DNA of 64,000 nt from Malus domestica. Lineage: Eukaryota > Streptophyta > Magnoliopsida > Rosales > Rosaceae. The stretch is from NCBI RefSeq assembly GCF_042453785.1, contig NC_091667.1:31674001-31738000 (forward strand), read 5' to 3'. This document shows positions 11,589 to 22,238 of this stretch, piece by piece. The translations under genes and the position numbers were made by a program. The notes beneath the pieces are model-generated. The model saw only the letters and a list, made by a program, of their open reading frames with translations. It was not told the origin of the DNA and ran no database searches. Numbering within the stretch: the first letter of the stretch is position 1; each line of letters starts with the position of its first letter.

Positions 11589-14160
11589 CTGTTTTTCCCT
11601 CATCAAATGAGCGCGTTGATCTGCAGGTATTTTCTGCCATCTCAAAACCTGTTACAAAGAAATATAACGTTGATGTCGAGCTGGATAGCATATTATACCA
11701 ATTATGTGTACAAACCTATTGAAATAAAGTAGCTGTAGTTGCATATTACGACAGATATTAACGAAAACAAAAGAAGGCTCGCCTATTCAAGATCCTAAAT
11801 CCCGTGATTCTTTTGTTTTTAGTTTCAGAAATTTTCAGAGCACAAACTGGAAAGTACCAAGATACTTACATATTGGGCATAATGAAATGCATCTTCATCT
11901 TTCAAGCAAGATTTGAGTGAGCGCAAACCGTCCTGAGAGTTACATAAGTCAATCAGTAATATAAAAACGTATACGCATCACATCCAAACACAAGTATTCA
12001 AACACCAACAACTTCTTCATGCGGTGAGGCATGTTAAAAAATAGGGAAGAACAGTTATTGAATAGGAAGTTAAAGGACTAAATTTATGACCTTGTGTTTG
12101 TAGTTCTTGGCTCGTATGCGTTCATCTATTACAAAACCAATCTGTAACAGGTACAACAGAAAATATAAGCAGTAGTCAGAACATTAATCTTCGGCATTCA
12201 CATTGCCACCAATCCAAAGTTAAAAGTCTGAAGGCAAAACAGTATGATTCTTATCTCTCAAACAAAAATGAAACTATACCCCGGTCTCAGACATAAATGA
12301 AATAAGTTCTACTGCCTCAACTGAGTACTGTGATTATATATAAATCCAATTCACCTTGTCAAGTAATCTCTTAGGATCTTGAAATGCTTCCTTCTTAGCC
12401 CAGTCATTAAATACATGCGAGAAAATTGATCTCTCATCCACACTGAATCTATTGCACAGTGACAGAAGAATAAAGTTAAACATGAACATAACCAACCAAA
12501 AATGCTAGTTATAATAGTACACCCATAATTGCAAGCAAAACCTTTTTAAGAAGCCATTTCCATGGTTTTCCTCCCCAAATTCCATCAATTCTGCAGAGGC
12601 AACGTCAAATTTACTATGATGGAGATCATTTTGCACTGTAATAACTTCAGAAGGTAGGAGATTTGGTTTCAGATCATCTGTTGACGGAGTAGTTTCTTTT
12701 GAAGTGTCATGATGCTTTGATTGCAAGCCTTCTGTACTTACGTCAGCCTACAAAACAAAAATTGCATTCATCCACACTAGACTTAATAAGATTAGAAACA
12801 CTTCAGATTCTTCATTATTTGTATTTTTGACTAAACAGCAGAACAACTGAGGATAATGAACAGTAATACACACCTGGACTTCTCGTAGATGATTTGGAAT
12901 TTCTTTCAGAAATCGCGAAGGTTGAAGCATCTGAAGGAGTCACCTTCTCAGTCAGAGCAACAACAACAAATAAGGAGGACAGGAATTCAAGCTAAAACGA
13001 ACCTGCCAACTGGAATCCATCGTAACATAAAGAATGAAAAGCTTTTTTCGAGCACGAGTCATTGCAACATATAATAGGCGTCTCTCCTCCTATGATTAGA
13101 GTGGGATTATTGAGTTATTGATCAAAAGAAAAAAGAGTGGGATTATTGTGAAAAACATGTCAAAGCTCTGCATATAACTGAAAAATGTTGAACAATTTAC
13201 CACACACCTCAATGGAGGTCCCATTTTCTTTTGCAACCCCATTGAATTCATGCAACAACGGGATCTCAGATTCATTTACCTGTGTTATTGGCATGAGCAT
13301 TAAAGCAAGCTAAGATGATTTGAAGAGGTTGATATCGTCATGAATATAGTAGAACAGAATACCAATTTCAAGCCATCAATTAGGTATAGCATTGGCATGT
13401 TTAATCCGTAAATCTAATGACAGAACACCTCAACTCTACACATAAATAAATAAACAACCTGAAAAATATTACAGCCACATGTTAAGGCAAATACCTTAAT
13501 TATGAAAACTATATCCCACTCTAAACCTTTTGACTGCAAGAGAATGAAAAAGAAAGACAGTAAGCCAAGAATGTTTTGTAGAACTCCAAAGGAAGTCCAA
13601 TAGGGAAATCATCGCAAGTATAAGAGTTAGCGAGGTTCGCATAAGAGGATATCAAAAAGATCTAGAACCTGATGAATAGTAGTCAAAGTGACAGAACTTT
13701 GGTTGTCATGTCTTCGGGAGTGAAAATTTTCACTCTCCTGCTCAGATATGTAGTCGATGAAAGCTTTGAGTAAATTAACGCAGCCTTTTTCTTCTGCTAC
13801 GACTTCTCTCTCCCCTTTTCCCGCAACAAAATGAGTTGATAAGAAATCAGATACGTCGTCTAGTAGGTACTGAAGAACCTGCAATGAGAATAATCGCATC
13901 ACAGCAACAGGGTTGGACCAAGATTTAAGTGACAACAATGATTAACTAACTAAAATAGAGAAATTATTCATTTAAGACCTTGTTGACGGAAAAAAGGGTT
14001 TTCCAAGCAGCGGGTCATTTAAGCTTATTGTATAAATGACAATCATCACAAACGGCAAACTTACAGATCTCACGTCATTGTCTTCATTCAGCAGTTTTCC
14101 TCCATCTACATCAACGACTGCACGTTGCTCAAGACGGTACTTCTAAAAATTGAAAGTCAA

Positions 14161-15107
14161 CAACAACAACAACAACAACAAAGCCTTTTCCCACTAAGTG
14201 GGGTCGGCTATATGAATCCTAGAACGCCATTGCGCTCGGTTTTGTGTCATGTCCTCCGTTAGATCCAAGTACTCTAAGTCTTTTCTTAGAGTCTCTTCCA
14301 AAGTTGTCCTAGGTCTTCCTCTACCCCTTCGGCCCTGAACCTCTGTCCCGTAGTCACATCTTCGAACCGGAGCGTTAGTCGGCCTTCTTTGCACATGTTC
14401 AAAATCACCGGAGCCGATTTTCTCTCATATTTCCTACAATTTCGGCTACTCCTACTTTACCTCGGATATCCTCATTCCCAATCTTATCCTTTCTCGTGTG
14501 CCCACACATCCCACGAAGCATCCTCATCTCCGCTACACCCATTTTGTGTACGTGTTGATGCTTCACCACCCAACATTCTGTGCCATACAACATCGCTAGC
14601 CTTATTGCCGTCCTATAAAATTTTCCCTTGAGCTTCAGTGGCCTACGACGGTCACACAACACGCCGGATGCACTCTTTCCATCCAGCTCGTATTCTATGG
14701 TTGAGATCTCCATCTAATTCTCCGTTCTCTTGCAAGATAGATCCTAGGTAGCGAAAACGATCGCTTTTTGTGATCTTCGCTAGATTGCTCCGGTCATTAG
14801 TGTGGATAAGTATATAAATGGATAGAGATAGGAAAGCAAACACAAGATGTACGTGGTTCACCCAGATTGGCTACGTCCACGGAATAGAAGAGTTCTCATT
14901 AATTGTGAAGGGTTTACACAAGTACATAGGTTCAAGCTTTCATTTAGTGAGTACAAGTGAATGATTTAGTACAAATGACATTAGGAAATATTGTGGGAGA
15001 ATGATCTCGTAATCACGAAACTTCTAAGTATCGGAGTGTGGTGTCGTCTTGACTTGCCTTATCTGTCTCATAGGTAGATGTGGCATCTTCTCTGGAAGTA
15101 CTCTTCC
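14161..15107 (-). mobile_element. 947-bp chimeric RTE retrocopy in helicase 1 intron 15
   Basis: Insertion between helicase exons 15 and 16. It starts on the plus strand with (CAA)n, the complement of the RTE (TTG)n tail, then the RTE C-terminal region in reverse, then the same leader found at 10287-10600. Helicase 2 has the uninterrupted sequence gaaagtcaaacgataa (near 62366-62381), the empty site. Comparison gives a target duplication TCAA at 14157-14160 and 15108-15111. It is a 5'-truncated copy of the composite at 5177-11239, showing that the chimera is itself mobile. Confidence 0.9.
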
Positions 15108-17386
15108 TCAAACGATAAATTATTACGAAGCATTGAATATAAGCATGAAACGAAGAAAATGTTATGGAATGGTGATCCTCATCCTCAAAGATGATTAAAA
15201 GCAATTTGATTCAAAAATGACATATCAACTCTGGAGAAATGGAAGACAAACCTGTGGTACCATATTCGCAACTGAGGTTATGACAGCTGAAATCGATTGT
15301 TCCTGTGTGCATTGATAAGTGAGACTACCATAGAGATTCACAACTAAATAAAGACAGGTATTCCACAGAACAACCTTTACCTCTTTGGAAACACAGATCT
15401 AACAAAAACTATAACATTTTGGATTAATATTGACGAATCAAGAATAATGCAAGGGAGCAAGAGATACTCTTCCTTCTAATAACAAGGAGGCGTGAAAAGT
15501 ATACAGAGTTCCAACAATTAGAGAACTAAAATCAAACTAAAAAAATCACCAAAGTAGACAGAATCTCACTTCGCCAAAAATTTGAAAATATATCCTTTTT
15601 ATCCATTGAGATTCATGAACTACTACTACTACATCATGCCAATAAGCAATGCGTAAGAGGTGCTACAATTTACCGAATATATTTACCCTGAGAACAAGTT
15701 TTGAAATCATCTCTAGTGTTAACAGCACCTTGCGTCCTTGGGTAAGCTGAGTCCTATTATCAAGTAAAGAGACCAATCAGTACATATCCAAAAGATCTTA
15801 AATGCTTGTAATACCAAATAAGAAAGAAACATGAGTATATCTTGAATTAACCATGTAAAAATGTAATGTTAAAGCATCTTGTCATACAGACCTCTTCAAG
15901 GTACCAGAAATTTTTGCACTAAAGATGTCACAAGCAGCTGATATGAAGCTGCATTTTCTGTGAGTTGAAATTTTGTCAATATAATCGATCACCTGAAGAG
16001 AGAGAGAGAGAAAAAGACAGTGATATCCAGAGATGTGAGCCTAAATGCTGAGTGTGTAAAAAAAGAAGATTAAATGGATAGCAAGAATATACAACTTTAA
16101 TGCTGAAAAGAACATTGAATATGATGCTCATTCATCATTCCCATTGAACGTGTACCTTCTTCTTTTCCTCTTTCTCAAAAGCAAGTAGAGCCTTGAAGAC
16201 TTGCCTATATGATCCATCATCACAACCAGGCAAAGTTGTTTTAATCATAGCAACAATGGCTCTAACTACCTGCCATAAGAAACATGCTACATCAACAAGA
16301 TCACAGAGTGTACCAGAAACCGTAATGTAGCAAAATCTTGGATAAAATAGCTGACCAAAAGGGAATGGAAAAGCAAGCACGAAAAACAATGAAAAGGACC
16401 AGTGATGCCAAAATTCTGGTGGAAAAGGTGAAAAGCTTCTGCCTATTACAATTTTTGTATGCATTCTTTATAACTTAAGTTCTACTAGCAAAAACCACCT
16501 TATGCAAAATAATATTGGAAAAATTAGATACATACAACTGAGAAGATAGGTTTTCATAATCTGGACAAGTGCTAACTACCTTCTTCCTATAAACTGCCAC
16601 TCCATGAACATTAAATGGTATTTTCCTTTCACGCAAGGCTGTCTGGAAGACTTTTCCTGATACCTGTAGCATAAAATACAAAAGAAAATGTGACCAAAAT
16701 GTCTTATATGATTCACCTCATTCACATTAGCACTAAGGCAAGTAAGCTTGACCTGCCTCCGGTAAAGGATTGCTATATTTCCATAGGAGCACCCTGCTTC
16801 TGACCGTTTCGATGCAGTCTCCAGGATCTTGTCGACAACAAAGGCGCATTGTGCATCCTCATTGTGACTTTCCTTGATAATTACCTACATTTTGCCAGTA
16901 AAACCAGTGTCACTAACTAAAAGGACTGAAAAATGACATCAAATTGTACTTGTTGGAGCAAGGAAAGATTAAGTACCTTAGACCCAGAAGAATTGTCCGT
17001 GTCAACATTCTTTAGTTGGCATCGCTTCTTATTGTTTTTTATAACAGAAGATGCAGCTTCCACAATATAGCGTGTGGACCTAAAGTTTTTATTAAGCCTA
17101 ATCTGAACCATAAAGTTATGTCAAATCCCACAGAAACCCATAAAATAAAACTTACTTTCCTGTAATTGTACAATATATTTGTTCTATACTATATATAATG
17201 AAAAAAGACACTGTGAATGACATAAGATAACATAGCAGTCAAGTGCGAAGCGAACCTCTTTGTAATTTGAAAAATCTTTACGAAAAGAATCAAATCCAGA
17301 AATGTCCGCCCCATTGAAACTGAAAATGGACTGCAGCAGGATATATGTTATTTGATTTAGAACAGATAAGGGCTGGATTAGAATGA

Positions 17387-17430
17387 GCTGAGAGAGAGAG
17401 AGAGAGAGGGAGAGAGGGAGAGAGGGAGCA
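17387..17430. repeat. (GA)n microsatellite in helicase 1 intron
   Basis: An imperfect run of GA units (gagagagagagagagagaggg) between the exons ending at 17467 and starting at 17330. Simple sequence only; useful as a length-polymorphic marker. Confidence 0.8.
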
Positions 17431-18870
17431 ATAACATTGGATTTCCATAATAAATCAACAACATGCCTGATCATCATCACCAACAATGGTTATGTGGTTA
17501 TGAGAGGCGAGAATCCGCAAAAGACTATATTGCATAGCACTTGTGTCTTGAAACTCGTCTATTACAATAGCTTTCCATGACTCCTGGCACTCCTTCAACA
17601 CTAATTAAGAGAACACCATGTATCAACATTTAGCATTACTTGTAAAACTAGATAAATCAATGAAATATACTTAGATGATAGAGACCTTCAGGAAAATCAC
17701 TTAGCAGCTTCACAGAGCAGCTAATTAAGTCGTGGTAGTCCAAAGCGTTGCACGATTTCAAGATATCATTGTAATTCCTAAGAATTTCACCCTGATTCAG
17801 ATTGAGAGCTAAAACTCATAAGCAATAGTTTCAAAGAACTGAAATGATATCTGAAATTCTAGTTCTGAGCGTACTCCTGTCACATCACCCATTCTTCGGC
17901 ATTCAGCGGGAGTCTTTCCAGAAGCTTTTGCCTGAAACATAAATAAATTTACTGCCTAATGCCACATATTGTAAGACACACCATTGTATTGGTCATTCTA
18001 GCTTGATTGTAGCTAATATTTTTTAAATCGAATGATTAGAGTTCTTAATCCACAATAATCTGAACATTAAATTTGGTATTCAAGACTAACCTGTGTCACA
18101 AACTTCAGCCATTTCTTTGATGCATCCTTAAAATGATGTGGAGATGTTACGCCGTCAGACTCTTCCCCATCTATAGCAACATTAAGATTCGTTTTACTCT
18201 TTTCATCTTCTGATAACCGCACAGCTTCAATGATTGCTCTTCTCTGTTGCCCATGTCCATATATCAAAAATTCTGGTCTGCGCTTGAGTCTAAAACACAA
18301 GCCAACATAACAGACTCAGCTATACCACCAAATGTATGGTGTTCAAAATCAAGGGAGGTGAATCAATAGCTTACTTCTCAGCATGTGATCGGCAAAGTTG
18401 CAATGAAAATGAATGAAATGTACTGATTGTTAGTAGTTTTGCCGTTGCTTTCCCAGTCACAGATCCAATTCGATCTCTCATCTCGGAAGCTGCTGCTGTA
18501 GTGAAAGTCATTGCTAGAATGTTCGACGTGCTAATGCCCTAAGAACACAAAAAAAAAAAAAAAACGAATAAGATTTCGATCATAAACAAGAAATGTAGAG
18601 AAACACACAATTACGAAAGAAAAAGTTAGAGGGAAAGTAGCAACACCTCATTGAGCAGCATTAGAACGCGCCCAACTATCGTTGAAGTCTTTCCACTTCC
18701 AGGGCCGGCAACAATCATCAAAGGTACTGAAATATAGCTGCAAGCTGCCTCACGCTGCCTTTCGTTGAGAGAAAGCAAATACTTCAAATACTCATCCGGC
18801 ATGTTAGGCAATCCATGGTTAACAGAATCTGTTTGGTTTTCACTACTCAAAGGCGGCGCTGATGCGGCAC

Positions 18871-18875
18871 TAACG
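18871..18875. repeat. Target-site duplication TAACG (left) of element A
   Basis: The five bases TAACG directly precede the 5' LTR of element A and recur at 39639-39643 directly after its 3' LTR. Removing the element and one copy restores continuous helicase exon 2 in the same reading frame, which confirms the breakpoints. Confidence 0.95.
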
Positions 18876-19126
18876 TGTTATGACCCAAATTATTACTGAG
18901 GTTTTATGCTTTATTACTGTGAGGAATTGTTAATATACCAGCTGGCATTTAAAAGTGTAGAGGTTTTATAAAAGGAGCCCCAGCTCCCCCAAATGTATCA
19001 GATCAGAATTTTACAAAAGAAATCAATATTGGAGCTCTGCTCCTTCTTCTCTCCTTCCCTCTTCTTCCATAGCTTTCTTGTGCCACTTACAGGTTGATTA
19101 AGGGAATTGAGAATTAGATCTTATCA
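18876..19126 (+). repeat. 5' LTR of element A
   Basis: 251 bp, TGTTATGACCC to GATCTTATCA. A TATA box, TATAAAA, lies at 18967-18973, followed by a pyrimidine-rich leader. It differs from the 3' LTR at 39388-39638 at three positions seen by eye (ata/atg near 18938, ctcctt/ctcatt, cttaca/cttgca). Confidence 0.95.
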
Positions 19127-19973
19127 ATGGTATCATCCTTCTCGAATCCTGGTTTCCCTCCTGTGCACACCCACCCACCTACGTTTTCTGCCATGGTTGC
19201 TGCGCCCAAGGATTCGCTTCGCGAGACCCTGGATGCTCTATTCGCACCCTACCTGGCTAAGATCCGCCGTGCCCGTGAGTTGGCTCTCAGCGCTGAGGGA
19301 GACTCCACTCCAACCCTTATGTTCGCTATCAGTGATGGGGGAGTTCCTGATCCAGCCCCGATGATTGCCGATGACGCTGCAGGAATCGATCTCGGTCAGA
19401 AAATAATTCCACGAGTCGCTGCATCAACTAATCAGATTCTGCCGTTGCTCTCGTCATCGCCGTTATTGCGAGCACTAGCAAATCCTCCTGTCAGGCCACC
19501 GTCGAACTCAAACGCTTCATTGGCAAATTCGCCCAGCCAGCCGCTACACTCAAATGATATTGTAGCAGCCACAATTCCATTGCGGAATGTTGAGAAAACC
19601 AGGCCCGTTGCGATTGTGACCACAATGCCGCTATTTCCGATTTCAGCAACCTTTAGCACTGAATCAGCCCACGCTCACAATCACAACCTCGTTTTGAGCA
19701 CCAAGGAAGCTACAACAATGGCGCATGTTCTGGGTTTTCCTCTCAAGAAAGCAGGAGCTACTAAATCTGTAGGTATATCTCATACAAACACCACGAAGCG
19801 TCGACACGAGGTATTGACATCCTTGCTTTCCAATTCTACAAATCGGAAGGACAAATGGTATTGGGTTTTGCAGGTTATTTTGGCATATTATACTGGTGTT
19901 ATTGTGATAATGTATGACGACTTCTTAACTGATAAATGTGGATGGGGTAATTGGTACCTTGTGGGACAATTTG
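19127..19973 (+). CDS. Element A chimeric ORF, 5' part (interrupted by element B)
   Basis: An open frame starts with the ATG at 19127, the first base after the LTR and overlapping the primer-binding site. It runs 282 codons to the insertion point of B, then reads seven more codons into B's LTR and stops at 19996. With B and one ATTTG duplication taken out, the frame is in phase with the frame at 37296-39445, giving about 998 codons in total. The N-terminal part has an acidic/hydrophobic start (DSLRETLDALFAPYLAKIRR), then a Pro/Ser-rich stretch. I recognise no domain; a diverged gag N-terminus is possible. Confidence 0.75.
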
Positions 19974-22238
19974 TGTTACACGCGCCCCTAATTTAAATCG
20001 TATTTTTACTAAATTTGAGTTTATCTTGCTTTTAAAATTATTTTTGGGTTTTAAATGGTGTGCCCAAGGCCCACCCCCTGTTTTGTCCCCCGTTCCCTTT
20101 CCCTTTCTTTTATTTATTTTCTTCTTTCTTCTTCTTCTTCTTCTTCTTTTCTGTTTCTTTTTCTTTCTTTTCCGTCTGTCCCTCTCGGCTCTCTCTGCGC
20201 CCTCTCTTCTCTGCACCGCAACAAGCACACGCACGCACCCATTGCACCTGCGCGAGGAAGACCATCATCATCTCGTCCTGCTCTCTCTCCCTCTCGTGTT
20301 TGCGAACCCAGAAAATCGGAAAGGATCTTCCGCGAGATTTTTATATTTTCCGGTTAGGTAAGCCTCAAATCCCTCTCTTTCGTCCTAGAATCTTTTGAGA
20401 ATGGGTTCTAATTGGTTTTATTTCGTGATTTTTGGAGGTTTTAGGATGAAAACAAACTCGGGTGCAGGAACACCCATTTCCGGCGAGGAACCCGCCACTT
20501 TCGAGTTAATCTCCGGCCAAACCACGGCGAGTTGGCCGGCGTGCAAGGTATCAATCTCTTCGTCTCGTCGATTACTACAACTTTCCTTTTTGTTTCACCC
20601 AATTTCGTTGAGTATTGAAGAAGTTATACTCATTTGAATCTTACCCAGTTTCCGGCGAGTCCGACGGCTTTCGAGGCGTTTTCCGGTCAAACCACGGCGA
20701 ATTAGACGTCGTGTGAGGTACCATTCTCTTCGTCTCTTCGAGGGCTACAACTTTCGTTTTTGTCTCGCTTGATTTCGTTGAGTTTTAACAAAGTTATAGC
20801 CATTTAAAATTGGGTGGTTTTCCGGCCGAAATTCCAGCCTTCTTCTTCCTCGGGTCCGGCGACCCATCAAACTTGGGCCCTTTGGGCCGTTTCTGTTAAG
20901 GGCTTTAAGCCCAAACCCTAAACCTTTGGGCTTTAGGACCAAACCCAAGAACCCAAACCCTATGACCCAAACCCGGATCCAAGCCCAGACCCGTTTGACC
21001 TGGTCCGACCCGGATCCTGACCCGTTGACTTTGACCGGTCAACGTTGACTTTTCTAGTTGACTTTTCGGGTTTTCGTCCAAGACCTTCCTAGGCTAATTT
21101 CGACGTCCTGGATCCGTTTTTGAAGTTCGTTTTCCCAAATTCAATCGTTTGAGTAGAGTTTGACTAAATGGATCATTTATGTGCTTAGGTGAATTTAATG
21201 ACGGCGGTTCCGTTATTCCTATTTGGTATGGCGTTGCACCAACGGTGTACGGTGAGTGGACCCCTTCTAAAATGCATGTTTTATAGTAGAAATGCATACA
21301 TAAAAAGTATGATTTGATGATTACCTTTTATGAAACGTTTTGTGAGATAACATGCTTATTGAGGCTACTTTAAATTATTACTATTTTTCCTATAACCCGT
21401 GTTCTTATAGAATATCTGATGGATGACGATATGATATTAGAACATGTTTAGAACACCTCTTTATAGTATAGATGATGGATGACTTTATACTATGAAGTTG
21501 TTTTTCAATATATATGTTCAATGGTTTTGTACTTACCTAGTGGTCATTTCCGCTACGGGACGTAGGGATAGATTCCGGTCATTCCCGGGCGACGGTTTGG
21601 TGTTGGCATAGGGCCTGGAGTGTGTTTCCTCTGGCTATTTAGCACAGGGACGGGGAGCCGGCATGGGGCCTGAAGTGTATTTTCCTCTGACTGTCTGCTC
21701 AGAGACGGGGAGCCGGCATGGGGCCTGGGGGTTATCGGACAATTCACTAGTGATTATTATATATATAAAAGTTATGATTTGAGACACTGCACATCATGCT
21801 AGGTTTCGGAAAACCTATGTTTATCATTATATATGTGTTTTCATAAAACTTGGGGGTTAGTACGTTGATAACTGTTTTGTTATATTTATATCAAATTGGT
21901 CCACTCATGTTTGTTTTGCGCCCCCTTCAGGATTTAGGATCGAGGCGTACAATCCCGGCAATCCAGGCACTTCCGCATCGGTATCTTCAAGTCCTCTCGG
22001 TGTAGAACCCACTTCTGTGTTCATTCAATTTTTATATTAATTCTTTTAATGTTCTAGATTAGATGTGTGCTCTGAACACGTTCCTTAAATGCATATTCTT
22101 TATTCTCTTATATTTATAAGTTTTATCTATCCTTTATTTTCAGCAATTGCACTCAATAAATGGCTTTCGTCGCCCTCGGGTGTCGGCCAGCACGTGACCA
22201 TCCTGATATCCTGAGGATATCGGGATCGGGGCGTGTCA
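19974..22238 (+). repeat. 5' LTR of element B
   Basis: 2265 bp, TGTTACACGCGCC to GGGGCGTGTCA. It contains a TTC-rich microsatellite (near 20129-20150) and a stretch of abundant CCCAAACCC/GACCCG words (20890-21060). A 55-bp tandem repeat lies at 21605-21730. Short open frames within (Ser/Phe-rich, Arg/Lys-rich on the other strand) follow the low-complexity DNA and are not taken as genes. Confidence 0.95.
21605..21730 (+). repeat. 55-bp tandem repeats with hairpin potential in B LTR
   Basis: Units starting GGCATRGGGCCTGRAGTGT begin at 21605 and 21660, with a partial third at 21715. Each full unit contains a short stem, CTCTGA/TCAGAG in unit 2 and CTCTG/CAGGG with GCTA/TAGC inside in unit 1, then GACGGGGAGCC. 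The same array is in the 3' LTR near 36656-36781. Confidence 0.75.

Larger units (their letters stand above)
11589..18875 (-). pseudogene. SRS2: SRS2/UvrD-like DNA helicase copy 1, exons 2 (3' part) to 26
   Basis: Superfamily 1A 3'-5' DNA helicase of the UvrD/PcrA/Srs2 group, predicted to act in recombination and repair in the nucleus. The Walker A motif [14 protein letters not shown] lies near 18665-18715. Exons (minus strand, high to low): 18875-18647, 18538-18375, 18289-18091, 17931-17875, 17791-17686, 17600-17467 ([14 protein letters not shown]), 17330-17256, 17102-16977, 16884-16753, 16663-16580, 16269-16156, 15992-15892, 15753-15687, 15302-15252, 14142-14065, 13878-13669, 13533-13495 (SKGLEWDIVFI), 13279-13208, 13089-13003 ([15 protein letters not shown]), 12930-12874, 12747-12542, 12448-12355, 12141-12091, 11932-11870, 11648-11589. 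Exon 7 uses a GC donor (CAG|GCATGT). Exons 27-28 are deleted and exon 2 is cut by the 20.8-kb insertion, so no normal product is expected. Confidence 0.9.

Noticed and set aside
16135..16464. ORFs spanning helicase introns (also 15013-15204, 17184-17486)
   Set aside because: Their conserved part is only the helicase exon; the rest is intron read-through.
20055..20361. Ser/Phe-rich ORFs in B LTR copies (also 25762-26106)
   Set aside because: They lie over TTC/CTT low-complexity DNA, occur in all three frames, and are repeated simply because the LTR is repeated.
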